Positions 43,911-58,038 of a DNA stretch of 64,000 nucleotides are shown in pieces. Under the pieces are notes generated by a model. The model did no database searches, was not told the origin of the DNA, and saw only the letters and a program-made list of their open reading frames with translations. Source of the DNA: Coriobacteriaceae bacterium (GTDB taxonomy: Bacteria > Actinomycetota > Coriobacteriia > Coriobacteriales > Coriobacteriaceae); the NCBI GenBank assembly GCA_025992855.1, contig DAJPGB010000001.1, positions 310,001 through 374,000 on the forward strand, in the 5' to 3' direction. How positions within the stretch are numbered: the stretch's first letter is position 1; each line of letters starts with the position of its first letter. A program made the translations under genes and the position numbers.

Positions 43911-44732
43911 CTACATCCCATTGCGCAGATCGCACACGCCGGCTGCCGCCATCTCGCGCAGCAGCGTCTCGCGGTCGCGCGTCACGATCAAATCCAGCGG
44001 GAAGTGAATCTCGTCGAGCATCTTGCGCGCGTGATCGAGCTTGCCAATGGCCATGCCAATGTGGGCATCGGTTGACACGCCAATGCCCACGCCCAGCTCG
44101 GCGCAGCGCTCGGCGATCTTGCGGCATACGGCCCAATGCTCAGTGTCGACACCGTGTTCAAGACTATGGTTGTTGATCTCGATAATCTTGTGCTTGGCCT
44201 TAGCTGCCAACAGCACCTCGTCGATATCGAACGGCACGCCCGAACGCCCCGTGTGACCCAGCATGAACACCTTGGGGTGCTCCAGGGCATTGATATACAT
44301 CTCGGTCGTCTGGGCCAGCGTCGCGCCCTCAGCAATCTGTGGATTATGCACGCTTGCAACCAAATAATCCAAATTACGCGTAACCAAATCGAACAGCGAA
44401 TGCTGACGGCTGTACGAATCGCCGGCAATATCGAGCGTGACAAGAGTGTCCTCGCCAAACAGGCTTCCGTCCAGCGAAACGATATCGGCCTCGGCACCAC
44501 GCAGCACCAGCACGCCGCTCCAAATGCGCGGCCAGATATCCTGGTTGATAAAGAACTGGTAACTGCGCAGGTCATTGGGGCAAGCCGTAACCATAGAGCT
44601 CAAATGGTCGGCAGATCCGAGCACCTGCAGACCACGCTCTGCCGCCCAGTACACATTCTCCTCAATGGTCGAATATGCATGCGCAGAGAACATCGTATGG
44701 GTATGAATGTCACAAGAAAGCAGGTAGGGCAT
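43911..44732 (-). CDS. PHP domain phosphoesterase
   Basis: A 273-residue PHP-family metallohydrolase. Metal-binding motifs are DIHTHTMFSAHAYS near the N-terminus, SADHLSS, GAEADIVSLDG, LVASVHNP, MLGHTGRSG, IEINNHS and VSTDAHIGM. The arrangement matches YcdX-like phosphatases with a trinuclear metal centre; the substrate is unknown. TAAGGAGA precedes the ATG. It is monocistronic. Confidence 0.9.
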   Translation of the reverse strand: MPYLLSCDIHTHTMFSAHAYSTIEENVYWAAERGLQVLGSADHLSSMVTACPNDLRSYQFFINQDIWPRIWSGVLVLRGAEADIVSLDGSLFGEDTLVTLDIAGDSYSRQHSLFDLVTRNLDYLVASVHNPQIAEGATLAQTTEMYINALEHPKVFMLGHTGRSGVPFDIDEVLLAAKAKHKIIEINNHSLEHGVDTEHWAVCRKIAERCAELGVGIGVSTDAHIGMAIGKLDHARKMLDEIHFPLDLIVTRDRETLLREMAAAGVCDLRNGM

Positions 44733-44897
44733 CAGGTCTCCTTATCTGGCACGGCCGTCGCTTATATTCATTGTACGCATAGCCTTCGATAGTCGTAAAA
44801 CCACTCCATCCCAAAGACACAACGTCCATGACAACGGGGTCCGGCTTAACACCAAACCCCGTTTCACGTAAAACATTGTAGGCAGAGCGCTTTGCTT

Positions 44898-46082
44898 TTA
44901 ACGATACTCGTCCGCCAACTGTTTCCAAGCGGGTAGCGAATTGACAATCGTTTCGTAACTCACGCAATAGCCCAGGCGGAACCAACCCGGCATACCAAAG
45001 CTGTCCGAGGGAACCGCAAGCAACTCATACTTCTTTGCGCGCTCGCAAAACGCATTCGCATCGGGCTCCAACGCTTTCACCCATAGGTAGAACGCGCCAT
45101 CCGGCTCAACATAGGTGTAGCCATACTCCGCTAGTGCGTCGGTAAGCGCGGTGCGGTTGCGTGCATAGGCCTCAACGTCACTCGGCTCATCGATGCAGTC
45201 GATAATTACGCGCTGGAAGAGTGCCGGTGCGCATACAAAACCCAGCGTACGGGCAGCACCCGCAACAGCCGGCATCAGACGGGCGGCCTGCGGATTGGTG
45301 TTGGGAACCAAGATCCACCCCACGCGCTCACCCGGCAGCGACAGCGACTTGGAATACGAGTAGCACACGATGGTGTGCTCGTAAATCGAGGGCACCCAAG
45401 GCACCTCGGCACCGTACACGATTTCGCGGTACGGCTCATCCGAGATGAGCATAATCGGATTCTCGGGATCGCGCTGAGCGTTGGCCTCGCGCAGAACGTT
45501 GGCCAGTCGCGTCAGCGTGTCGCATGTATATACGGCACCGGTCGGATTGTTGGGAGAGTCGATGATGACGGCCGCCGTCTTATCGCTGATCGCCTTGAGC
45601 ACGTTGTCCACGCTCAGCTGGAACGTATCTTCATCGGCGAGCGCCTCAACACACGTACAGCCGGCCTTCTCAATCCAAACGCGATACTCCGGAAAGTACG
45701 GGGCGATAACAATAACCTCGTCGCCCGGGTTCGTAACGGCGTTGAGCGTGCAGGCGAGCGAAGCCGCGGCACCCACCGTCATAAAGACGTCTTTGCCCTC
45801 ATAGCTCGTGCCAAAGCGGCGGTTGAGCGATTCGGCCACAGCGGCACGACATTGCGGCAGGCCCGGTGCGGGCGTGTAGCCGTGCAGCTGGTCGCTCGGC
45901 AGCTCCAGGGCCTTCTTAATCGACTCAGCCACGGCAGCGGGCGCTGGAACGCTCGGATTGCCCAGCGAAAAATCGAATACGTTTTCCGCACCGATCTGCG
46001 CCTTGCGCTCAAGGCCATAGCTAAAAATCTCACGGATGATGGAGCTTTCCGCACCGCGAGCATACATAGTTTCGTTGATCAT
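44898..46082 (-). CDS. Class I/II pyridoxal-phosphate aminotransferase
   Basis: A 394-residue fold-type I PLP enzyme. The internal aldimine lysine is Lys245 in SYSKSLSLPGERVGW. Other motifs are FDFSLGNPSVPAP, YTPAPGLPQCRAAVAESLNR, SPNNPTGAVYT, ISDEPYREI and GWFRLGYCVS. It fits the aspartate/aromatic (AspC-like) group; the exact substrate is unresolved. ATG 46082 has AAGGGGA; in-frame codons upstream overlap a palindrome and are unlikely to be translated. Confidence 0.9.
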   Translation of the reverse strand: MINETMYARGAESSIIREIFSYGLERKAQIGAENVFDFSLGNPSVPAPAAVAESIKKALELPSDQLHGYTPAPGLPQCRAAVAESLNRRFGTSYEGKDVFMTVGAAASLACTLNAVTNPGDEVIVIAPYFPEYRVWIEKAGCTCVEALADEDTFQLSVDNVLKAISDKTAAVIIDSPNNPTGAVYTCDTLTRLANVLREANAQRDPENPIMLISDEPYREIVYGAEVPWVPSIYEHTIVCYSYSKSLSLPGERVGWILVPNTNPQAARLMPAVAGAARTLGFVCAPALFQRVIIDCIDEPSDVEAYARNRTALTDALAEYGYTYVEPDGAFYLWVKALEPDANAFCERAKKYELLAVPSDSFGMPGWFRLGYCVSYETIVNSLPAWKQLADEYR

Positions 46083-46143
46083 CTGTTCCCCTTTCGCATA
46101 GGCGCTATTGTACGCTTTAGCCGAGCAAAGTGCCGCAGCAATG

Positions 46144-46201
46144 TTGATTGGGGACAGACTTAAATGCGTGAAAACGCTCATTTAAGTCTGTCCCCAATCA
46201 A
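46144..46201. repeat. Palindrome with GGGGACAGACTTAA arms
   Basis: Arms of about 26 bases (TTGATTGGGGACAGACTTAA at the left) pair with one two-base bulge around GAAA. It sits between the aminotransferase start and the ftsH terminator. Similar GGGGACAG motifs are reported at REP-like sequences associated with Y1 transposases in other bacteria. Confidence 0.85.
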
Positions 46202-46228
46202 CAGACGGCCCCATATCGCTCAAAAGAA

Positions 46229-46260
46229 AAAGCCTCCGCAGGTTTCCCCGCAGAGGCTTT
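46229..46260 (-). terminator. Terminator of the tilS-hpt-ftsH cluster
   Basis: AAAGCCTC and GAGGCTTT with inner GC pairing around TTT; followed on the minus strand by TTTCTTTT. Confidence 0.8.
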
Positions 46261-46271
46261 CGCCACAAAGA

Positions 46272-48413
46272 CTATTTGTCGGCGTCGGTGTCGGCATCGG
46301 CATCGACGACGGCATGGTCATCGTCAGCGTCATCGGATGCCACTTCGGCATCCTCCTGCATGGCCGCCTGCGCAAAGGCCGCGGCATCAGCCGCCAGCTC
46401 CTCCTCGCTCATACGAGGCGCGCGCTTCTTGGTCGGCATGCCGGCCGCCTTGGCATTGCGATCCTCCTTGGCCGCCAGGATATCGCCCTCGCGCTCAAGG
46501 TAGGCATTCCACTCGTTGTCGAGCAGGGCGTTCACGGCGTCGCCTTCGACGGTCTCGCGCTCAAGCAGCACCTTCGCCATCAGATCGAGCTGATCGCGAC
46601 GGGCATCCAAAATCTCGACCGCACGACGATGGGCTTCGCGCATAATGCGCTGAACCTCGATATCGATGCGGCGTGCCGTCTCCTCGGAGTAATCCTGGTG
46701 ATCGGCGTAATCGCGACCAAGGAACACCTGATGCTGCGCCTCGCCAAACACTTGCGTGCCCAGCTCCTCGCTCATGCCCAGACGCGTAACCATCTCGCGC
46801 GCCATCTTGGTCGCACGCTCCAGGTCGTTGCTCGCGCCCGACGTGATGTCATCGCACATGAGCTCCTCGGCAACGCGACCGCCCAAGAACACGGCAAGCT
46901 CGTCGAGCATCTCGTTCTTGGTCTTGAGGAAGTGGTCCTCCTGCGGAAGCTGCAGCGTGTAGCCCAGGGCCTGACCGCGGCTGACGATCGAGATCTTATG
47001 AACCGGATCGGAGTGCTCCAGGATGTGGCCCACCAAAGCGTGACCGCTCTCGTGGTAGGCAATCGTGGTGCGCTCGGCCTCGGTCATCACGCGACCCTTG
47101 CGCTGCGGACCTGCAATCACACGTTCCATCGATTCCTCGACCTCGTCCATCGAGATCACGGAACGATGACGGCGAGCGGCCAGCAGCGCAGACTCGTTGA
47201 GCAGGTTCGCCAAATCGGCACCAGTAAAGCCAACGGTCATCTGGGCGAGCTTCTCAAACTTAACGTCCTCGTCCATCGGCTTGTTCTCGGCGTGCACGCG
47301 CAAAATCTGCTCGCGGCCTTTCACGTCCGGACGGTCGACCGTCACCTGGCGGTCAAAACGGCCGGGACGTAGCAGCGCCGGATCCAGGATGTCAGGACGG
47401 TTGGTAGCTGCGATCAGGATGACCGACTCGCTCTCCTCAAAACCGTCCATCTCAACCAGCAGCTGGTTGAGCGTCTGCTCGCGCTCGTCGTGACCGCCGC
47501 CCAAGCCGGCTCCGCGCTGACGTCCCACAGCATCGATCTCATCGATAAAGATGATCGACGGGGCCTGGGATTTGGCCTCCTTAAAGAGGTCGCGCACGCG
47601 GCTGGCACCGACGCCCACGAACATCTCGACAAAGTCGGAACCCGAGATGCTAAAGAACGGTACGCCTGCCTCACCGGCAACAGCCTTGGCCAGCAGCGTC
47701 TTACCGGTGCCCGGAGGGCCCACGAGCAATACGCCGCGCGGAATCTTGGCGCCCAGCTTGCGGTAGCGATCCGGATCGCTCAAGAAGTCGCGGATCTCCT
47801 CGAGCTCCTCGACTGCCTCGTCCACGCCGGCAACGTCCTCAAACTTGACCTTGGGGCGCGTGGCCTCGTTGGTCTTGGCGTTGGTCTTGCCAAACTGCAT
47901 GTTCCTGTTGTTGGCACCCATCATCTGGCGCATAAAGTAGAACATGATGGCGATCAAGGCGATCGTCGGAAGCACGCTCATCGCCAAGTCGCCCCAAAAA
48001 TCGGGGTCATTGGTGTTGACGATGTACTTGGTATCGGGGTGCTCCGCCATAAGCTCGGCAAGCGAATCGGAGCCGACATAGGTCGAGGAGAAGCTCTTGA
48101 GCTCGCTCGTATCGCCCTTGTCCTTGCTCGCCTTCCAGTAATGACCGGTCACGCTGCCGTCTACCACCGTATACGTCAGGTCGTCAACACGATCCTGCTT
48201 AATGGCGTTGACCATCTCGCTCGTCGCGAGCTTTACGGTATTGCTGGAATTGGCAAAGCCGGAGCCCATGTTAAAGAAGGCGTAGCCCAGAAGCGCGCAA
48301 GCCAAAATAAAATACAGCCAGCCCGTACGCGTGGGCTTTTTGCCTCCGGGCATCCCCGGGATCTTAGGGTCCCGGGGAGTCTGGGAATTGTTATCGTTAC
48401 GGTCGTCGGGCAT
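46272..48413 (-). CDS. ftsH: ATP-dependent zinc metalloprotease FtsH
   Basis: A 713-residue membrane AAA+ protease. Two membrane helices (about 31-49 and 148-170) flank an external domain. AAA motifs: Walker A GPPGTGKTLLAKA, Walker B SIIFIDEIDAVGRQRG, and SRH region ATNRPDILDPALLRPGRFDR. The zinc site is HESGHALVGH. The C-terminal 60 residues are acidic (DVASDDADDDHAVVDADADT). ATG follows the hpt stop by one base with GGAGG 12 bases upstream, so translation may be coupled. FtsH degrades misfolded membrane and selected regulatory proteins. Confidence 0.97.
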   Translation of the reverse strand: MPDDRNDNNSQTPRDPKIPGMPGGKKPTRTGWLYFILACALLGYAFFNMGSGFANSSNTVKLATSEMVNAIKQDRVDDLTYTVVDGSVTGHYWKASKDKGDTSELKSFSSTYVGSDSLAELMAEHPDTKYIVNTNDPDFWGDLAMSVLPTIALIAIMFYFMRQMMGANNRNMQFGKTNAKTNEATRPKVKFEDVAGVDEAVEELEEIRDFLSDPDRYRKLGAKIPRGVLLVGPPGTGKTLLAKAVAGEAGVPFFSISGSDFVEMFVGVGASRVRDLFKEAKSQAPSIIFIDEIDAVGRQRGAGLGGGHDEREQTLNQLLVEMDGFEESESVILIAATNRPDILDPALLRPGRFDRQVTVDRPDVKGREQILRVHAENKPMDEDVKFEKLAQMTVGFTGADLANLLNESALLAARRHRSVISMDEVEESMERVIAGPQRKGRVMTEAERTTIAYHESGHALVGHILEHSDPVHKISIVSRGQALGYTLQLPQEDHFLKTKNEMLDELAVFLGGRVAEELMCDDITSGASNDLERATKMAREMVTRLGMSEELGTQVFGEAQHQVFLGRDYADHQDYSEETARRIDIEVQRIMREAHRRAVEILDARRDQLDLMAKVLLERETVEGDAVNALLDNEWNAYLEREGDILAAKEDRNAKAAGMPTKKRAPRMSEEELAADAAAFAQAAMQEDAEVASDDADDDHAVVDADADTDADK

Positions 48414-48414
48414 C

Positions 48415-48963
48415 TTACGAATAAACCTCCGGTTTCAAAATGCCCAGATACGGAAGGTTACGGTAGCGCTCGGCATAGTCGAGGCCGTAACCCACCACAA
48501 AGGCATCGGGGCAATGGGTTCCAACATACTTGGGCGTGACGGCCGAGGTACGGTCCGCAACGTCCTTCCACAGGAAGGCGGCGACCTCCAGAGAAGCGGG
48601 CTTGCGGCTCTCGAGGTTCTTCATCAGATACTTGAGCGTCAGGCCCGAGTCCAGAATGTCCTCGACGATCAGCACGTCGCGACCACGGATGTCGATATCC
48701 AGGTCCTTAATAATACGCACGATACCGGAGGACTTCACGCCGTCACCGTAGCTCGAAACAGCCATGAAATCGATGTTGGTCGGCAGCTCGATTTTGCGCA
48801 TCAGGTCGCCCATAAAGACCACGGCGCCGCGCAGGACCGCAATCAGCACCAGATCCTTACCCGCGTAGTCGCGAGTAATCTCCTCGCCCAGGCGAGAGAC
48901 GATACCGTCGATATCCTCCTGCGTAAACAGAACCTTCTCGATATCCGGATGTTGAGAAGCCAT
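48415..48963 (-). CDS. hpt: Hypoxanthine phosphoribosyltransferase
   Basis: A 182-residue purine salvage enzyme converting hypoxanthine or guanine with PRPP to IMP or GMP. The PRPP loop is VEDILDSGLTL (100-110); VLRGAVVFMGDL and FMAVSSYGDGVKSSG are typical. AAAGGG precedes the ATG. It is placed between tilS and ftsH, an order conserved widely in Gram-positive bacteria. Confidence 0.96.
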   Translation of the reverse strand: MASQHPDIEKVLFTQEDIDGIVSRLGEEITRDYAGKDLVLIAVLRGAVVFMGDLMRKIELPTNIDFMAVSSYGDGVKSSGIVRIIKDLDIDIRGRDVLIVEDILDSGLTLKYLMKNLESRKPASLEVAAFLWKDVADRTSAVTPKYVGTHCPDAFVVGYGLDYAERYRNLPYLGILKPEVYS

Positions 48964-49110
48964 GACAACCCTTTCTTGTGCTTATCGTCCACACACCGCC
49001 GTATGGACGCGAACTACACATTCTAGCAGCGCACGGGGTATATTTACCAGCCCGTGCGCCATCAGCGCGGGAATAGCGTCAACGTCGCACAGAATAGCTG
49101 GCGCAGGACG

Positions 49111-50652
49111 CTATTCCGCATCGATTACACGAAGCAGATACGCCACGCGCGTTGCGGCCGTGCATTTAAAACGCTCGTCCGCGCGAACGCCTGCGACCCA
49201 CACCACGGCGCCCCCCGGAGCCGTTCTTACCACAGGAACGCTCGCGCGCTCGGATACGGGGACGCGCGCCTCATTCAACAGGTCGGACACTTTCTTGCTT
49301 CGGCCGCTCATACCTAACGGACACATCACGTCCCCCGGCGCTGGACCGTCTATCCACAGTCGTGCCGAGCGCGCCGCGGCAGGTATCTCCCCGCGCGAGC
49401 CGGCTAGCATCCGCTCGCTATCGCGGTCGGCGAACCCCAGGGCCGCCGCATCCACCAAGGCCGCAACCTCTCCGGCAGCAGCAAGCTCGCGGGCACGGTG
49501 CACGATATCGCGCCCCGGCTCCACAGCCATCGGCTCTGCTGTCAGCATACGCCCCGCCCCCAGCGGCAGACGACCGGGAACGGAGATCCAGTCGGCCACT
49601 AAGCCCTCGCGCGCCGCCGGGGCCTTGAACGCCAGCATGCCAAACTCCACACGGGCATCAATTCCCGCAGGAAGCGTTACCGAGCCCGAGCCCGCAGCGA
49701 CGCAGGCGAGCACGCGCTCCACGTGCCGCATCTCCGGTCGCGCGTCGGGATCGATGCGCTTTATCGCCAACCGCACGATACGCCGTGCAATCACAACCTC
49801 AGCGGCGGCAAGACGGCGCGCATCGAGCACCAGTGCGCCCGCCGCTTCCTTGCGCAGACAGCTTCGAAACGCCTGTGCCGAAAGCTGGGAAAGAAAGGCG
49901 TCTTCGTCGCCCAGAATTTCGCAAGCGGCGCCAATCGTCTTACAGACGCTCGCGTTGCGCTGCGCCACCACCGGCATCACTCGATGGCGTACATAGTTGC
50001 GCAGGTACGAAACGTCCTCGTTGCTTTCATCTTCCCGCCATGGCTGACCGTGCACCTGCAGATAGCTCACGAGCTCATCGTGCGTGAGGTCGAGCAAGGG
50101 GCGAACCACAATGTTCCGACGGCGCGGAATGCTCGATAGACCCGCGGGACCCGACCCTTTAATGGCATTCATCAAAAATGTTTCCGCGCGGTCCGACGAA
50201 GTATGCGCGGTACAGATACGAGCCGCCGTCCGCGGTGCGCCCGATTCGGCACAAAGTTCGCGAACATATCTCCGTGCCGCGGCATAGCGCACCTCGCGGG
50301 CCGCAGCCTCGATATTGCCCGATTCGTCATCAAAATAGGCATGCTCAACGCACAGCGGCAAGCCGTATTGCACGCACAAATCACGTACAAAGGCCTCGTC
50401 GCCATCGGATGCCTCCCCGCGCAGATGATGGTTTACATGCAGCACGTGCAATCGCTCGCGCGCAATGGGAGCGACGCCGCGCCCGTCCTGAATATCCAGC
50501 TTTGATGTGCAAGCCATAAGGAGCAGCGCCGTCGAGTCCGCACCGCCTGATACCATGAGCACTACGGGGGCAGCGGCCTGCCGCGTTGCCAGGGCGCTCT
50601 TATCCGTCCTCGGCGCGGCATGATGTCCATAGTGCTGAGATACCGTTGGCAT
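49111..50652 (-). CDS. tilS: tRNA(Ile)-lysidine synthase
   Basis: A 513-residue enzyme that converts C34 of tRNA-Ile(CAU) to lysidine using ATP and lysine, so AUA codons are read as Ile. The PP-loop is MVSGGADSTALLL (SGGADS at 35-40). HVNHHLRGEASDGDE, TAHTSSDRAETFLMNAIKGS and the PLLDLTHDEL region follow. The C-terminal domain ends GRSKKVSDLLNEARVP. GAGGAGG precedes the ATG. First gene of the tilS-hpt-ftsH cluster, 147 bases upstream of hpt. Confidence 0.94.
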   Translation of the reverse strand: MPTVSQHYGHHAAPRTDKSALATRQAAAPVVLMVSGGADSTALLLMACTSKLDIQDGRGVAPIARERLHVLHVNHHLRGEASDGDEAFVRDLCVQYGLPLCVEHAYFDDESGNIEAAAREVRYAAARRYVRELCAESGAPRTAARICTAHTSSDRAETFLMNAIKGSGPAGLSSIPRRRNIVVRPLLDLTHDELVSYLQVHGQPWREDESNEDVSYLRNYVRHRVMPVVAQRNASVCKTIGAACEILGDEDAFLSQLSAQAFRSCLRKEAAGALVLDARRLAAAEVVIARRIVRLAIKRIDPDARPEMRHVERVLACVAAGSGSVTLPAGIDARVEFGMLAFKAPAAREGLVADWISVPGRLPLGAGRMLTAEPMAVEPGRDIVHRARELAAAGEVAALVDAAALGFADRDSERMLAGSRGEIPAAARSARLWIDGPAPGDVMCPLGMSGRSKKVSDLLNEARVPVSERASVPVVRTAPGGAVVWVAGVRADERFKCTAATRVAYLLRVIDAE

Positions 50653-50700
50653 TCGCTTCCTCCTCTATTCGTCCGCACCCATTGTATCCTTTGGAATCTT

Positions 50701-51510
50701 ATGTCTCGCCTGCACCTTCATATCCTCGGCAGCGGCTCAAAAGGCAACTGCGCACTCGTCGAGGGGCCTCAGGGGCTCATCATGATCGACAACGGCCTGT
50801 CCCGCCGCGAGACACTTAAACGCATGGCGGAGCTTGGCCTCTCGGCAGACGACGTCGCCGCTCTAGTAATCACCCATGAGCATGGTGACCATATCAAGGG
50901 GCTCGATGTATGGTGCAAGCACTGGCATGGTCCCCTCTTTGCCAGCAGGGACACCCTTTCATGCAAAGAAAACCTCGCGCACCTGCCCGTAGAGGAATTT
51001 GACCCCGGCGACACGCTCCCCATTGCCGGCATCCACGTGCAAACCTACTCAACATCGCACGATGTCATCAATCCTGTCGGCTATCGATTTAATGCTCTCG
51101 ATGATTCCATTGGGTTTGCCACCGACACCGGAGAGTTATCGAGCAAGGCCATAGGCATCCTCAAAGACTGTCGAGTTCTCGCGCTCGAAAGTAACCACGA
51201 TGTAACTATGTTACGCGAAGGACCGTACCCACGCTTTCTTCAGGAGCGCATCCTGTCCACAAAGGGGCATCTCTCCAACAACCAGGCCGCCGAAGCCGCG
51301 CGCGAACTTGTTACCGATCGCACCGAACAGCTCATCGCCATGCATATCAGCCAGGACAATAATCGTCCAAGCCTTACCGTCAAAAGCTATGCCAACGCGC
51401 TTGATGCAAGTCTCGATGATGAACTCGGCAGTTCTGCCACCCGTCTTCAAGGGCCACGGAAGCTCTCGATACGCCCTGCAAGTCAGTATCAACCGACAAC
51501 TATTCAATAG
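50701..51510 (+). CDS. Metallo-beta-lactamase-fold hydrolase, YycJ/WalJ-like
   Basis: A 269-residue MBL-fold protein. The metal motif is ITHEHGDH (57-64), with HILGSGSKGNCALVEGPQGL at the start and IGFATDTGEL later, matching YycJ/WalJ-type exonucleases or phosphodiesterases. The start is placed at ATG 50701, where the typical N-terminus MSRLHLHILG begins. The leader is very short: only 48 bases separate it from tilS, and TATCCT (50687-50692) could be a -10, giving an almost leaderless message. The C-terminal 30 residues look unstructured. Confidence 0.87.
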   Translation: MSRLHLHILGSGSKGNCALVEGPQGLIMIDNGLSRRETLKRMAELGLSADDVAALVITHEHGDHIKGLDVWCKHWHGPLFASRDTLSCKENLAHLPVEEFDPGDTLPIAGIHVQTYSTSHDVINPVGYRFNALDDSIGFATDTGELSSKAIGILKDCRVLALESNHDVTMLREGPYPRFLQERILSTKGHLSNNQAAEAARELVTDRTEQLIAMHISQDNNRPSLTVKSYANALDASLDDELGSSATRLQGPRKLSIRPASQYQPTTIQ

Positions 51511-51526
51511 CCCCTCAAGACAACAA

Positions 51527-51558
51527 AAGGGGGCTGGGAATCACTTCCCAGCCCCCTT
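51527..51558. terminator. Bidirectional terminator between MBL and hsp20 genes
   Basis: AAGGGGGCTGGGAA pairs perfectly with TTCCCAGCCCCCTT around TCAC. It lies between convergent genes. Confidence 0.85.
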
Positions 51559-51590
51559 AACTCATACTCTCGATTGAAGCAGAGCCATCG

Positions 51591-52022
51591 TTAGTCGATG
51601 GAGATCTTCGTGACGTTCTTCTTCTCGACGATCTTAGGAACCGTAACGGTCAGGATGCCGTCAGCATACTTTGCAGAGAGGCCCTCGCTCGAAGCGTCCT
51701 TCAGATATACGCCACGCGTCGCGCTGTACGAGCTAAACTCCTTCTGGAGGAAGTTCTTACCCTCGTTTTCGGCGCTCTCCTCGACGTTCACGCTGATGGA
51801 CAGGCGACCCTCATTGAGCTCAACGTCGATGTCATCCTTGGCGACACCGGTCAGATACGCCTTGACCTCGTAGCCATCGCCCTTGTCCTCAACGTCAACG
51901 GGGAACGCCTTGGAGGCAATCGAGTTGTTTGCAAGGTCGGTCATATCATCAAACAGATCGAACAGCGAGCTAGCAGAAGGACGAACGCCAAAAACCGAAC
52001 GATAAGGAACCATGCTTGCCAT
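51591..52022 (-). CDS. Small heat-shock protein (Hsp20/alpha-crystallin)
   Basis: A 143-residue ATP-independent holdase chaperone. The alpha-crystallin domain (about 40-135) includes FPVDVEDKGDGYEVKAYLTG, DIDVELNEGRLSISV and GILTVTVPK, and the tail carries an I/V-x-I-like motif near TKISID. AAAGGAG precedes ATG 52022. I looked for HAIR and CIRCE heat-shock operators upstream and did not find a convincing one. Confidence 0.93.
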   Translation of the reverse strand: MASMVPYRSVFGVRPSASSLFDLFDDMTDLANNSIASKAFPVDVEDKGDGYEVKAYLTGVAKDDIDVELNEGRLSISVNVEESAENEGKNFLQKEFSSYSATRGVYLKDASSEGLSAKYADGILTVTVPKIVEKKNVTKISID

Positions 52023-52258
52023 GTTTACCACTCCTTTTAAGGACTGCCGAGCCATCTTCTAGGTGACTGGGACTTCTTTTGACGCTCTTATATATGCCCA
52101 CCCAGTGCCCATATATACATCGACTATAAAGTTTTTTGAGTCCAGTACTATAAGCATATCTAAGTGTGTATGACTCAGGTTTTAGTAAGGTTAAGGTTCT
52201 TTGAACCAGAGCTTAAATAACAAGTATGTTCGCAGCTACAAATAACAAGGGGCTTACA

Positions 52259-52291
52259 ATGAGCGCGTACACGTTGTTGGTAACGAGCTAA
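52259..52291 (+). CDS. Possible ten-residue leader peptide
   Basis: ATG at 52259, preceded by AAGGGG, encodes MSAYTLLVTS and stops at 52291, eight bases before the next gene. The stop overlaps the ribosome binding site of that gene, so translation could couple or tune it. This is suggestive only. Confidence 0.35.
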   Translation: MSAYTLLVTS

Positions 52292-52299
52292 AGGGCATC

Positions 52300-52767
52300 A
52301 TGGACGACCAAAACCAGAACAATATGTTTATGCCGACGCAGGGCGAAGATACTTCTACGCAGCCGCCACGGTTCCATCGCCCCCACATCTCGCAAGAGCC
52401 CATCAATGACCCAGAGCCCGATTATGTGACGAGAAACCGATATCAAACGCTCGAGGATGCCCAAACGGGACGTAAACATATGGGCGTCGCCTCGGGAGAC
52501 CCTGTATATCTGAAAGACGCACCATTATCTAAAAACAGCGCAGCTAGTGATGAGCCGATGAAAGCATCCGCCGTCCATCAACAAAGAGGGCCTCGACCCA
52601 AGCAAACCTTGACGCATTCGGCTCGCTATCTCGAAACGCCAAAACAGGGAAAGTCAATCTTCGTTTCGTCAAGTAAACGACGCAAGCAGCATCAGCTGAC
52701 AATTCTGCTTTTGACCATTGCGGCCATAGCAGTTGCCCTTGTTATACGATTTATTTTCTTTAAATAA
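52300..52767 (+). CDS. Tail-anchored membrane protein of unknown function
   Basis: A 155-residue protein. Residues 1-125 are polar, Gln/Pro/Ser/Lys-rich and apparently disordered (MDDQNQNNMFMPTQGEDTST). A basic patch SSSKRRKQHQ precedes a single C-terminal membrane helix (LTILLLTIAAIAVALVIRFI). AAAGGG lies before the ATG. The family is not recognised. The topology resembles small bitopic proteins with a cytoplasmic N-terminus. It converges on the rRNA operon. Confidence 0.7.
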   Translation: MDDQNQNNMFMPTQGEDTSTQPPRFHRPHISQEPINDPEPDYVTRNRYQTLEDAQTGRKHMGVASGDPVYLKDAPLSKNSAASDEPMKASAVHQQRGPRPKQTLTHSARYLETPKQGKSIFVSSSKRRKQHQLTILLLTIAAIAVALVIRFIFFK

Positions 52768-52831
52768 AGGCTCAATACCGAAAACAACAAGATCGTCTGG
52801 TGTAATTGAGTCATTTACGCCCCGTAAACGC

Positions 52832-52866
52832 AAAAAAGGGGGAGGCCGCGAGGCCTCCCCCTTTTT
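52832..52866 (-). terminator. Terminator of rRNA operon 1
   Basis: AAAAAGGGGGAGGCC pairs perfectly with GGCCTCCCCCTTTTT around GCGA. It ends minus-strand rRNA transcription and converges on the tail-anchored protein gene. Confidence 0.9.
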
Positions 52867-52895
52867 CAGTTTCGATGACGGCTCGGTGCCGTCCA

Positions 52896-53016
52896 CCGGT
52901 CAGCGGCGCCCTGGCCTCCCACGGGCTGGCCCCGCAGTACTCTCGGCGCGATGGGGCTTAGCTTCCGGGTTCGGAACGGGACCGGGCGTGCCCCCCATGC
53001 TCTGGCCGCTGACCGG
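52896..53016 (-). rRNA. rrf: 5S rRNA, operon 1
   Basis: The conserved core reads (minus strand) CCGAACCCGGAAGCTAAGCC, followed by GCGCCGAGAGTACTGC. The ends pair as GGTCAGCGG/CCGCTGACC. One base differs from operon 2 in the helix near plus 52929 (GGGCTGGCC versus GGGCTGACC). Ends are approximate. Confidence 0.92.
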
Positions 53017-53159
53017 TGGGCGGCGCCCACCGTTACGGTGTCCTGGGTCTCATCTACGTGCCCTGGGGGCCGCATGGCGCATAGGAGGAGTCGACTCGGG
53101 GGCATCCTCGTGCCCGGACCGCGCGCATGAGCGCTGGGTCCCGCGGGCCGCGAGGTGCG

Positions 53160-58038
<4,879 letters not shown>

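Noticed and set aside
52023..52258. HAIR or CIRCE heat-shock operator upstream of hsp20
   Set aside because: TTGAGT and GACTCA boxes exist but are spaced about 30 bases apart, unlike HAIR; no CIRCE arms were seen.
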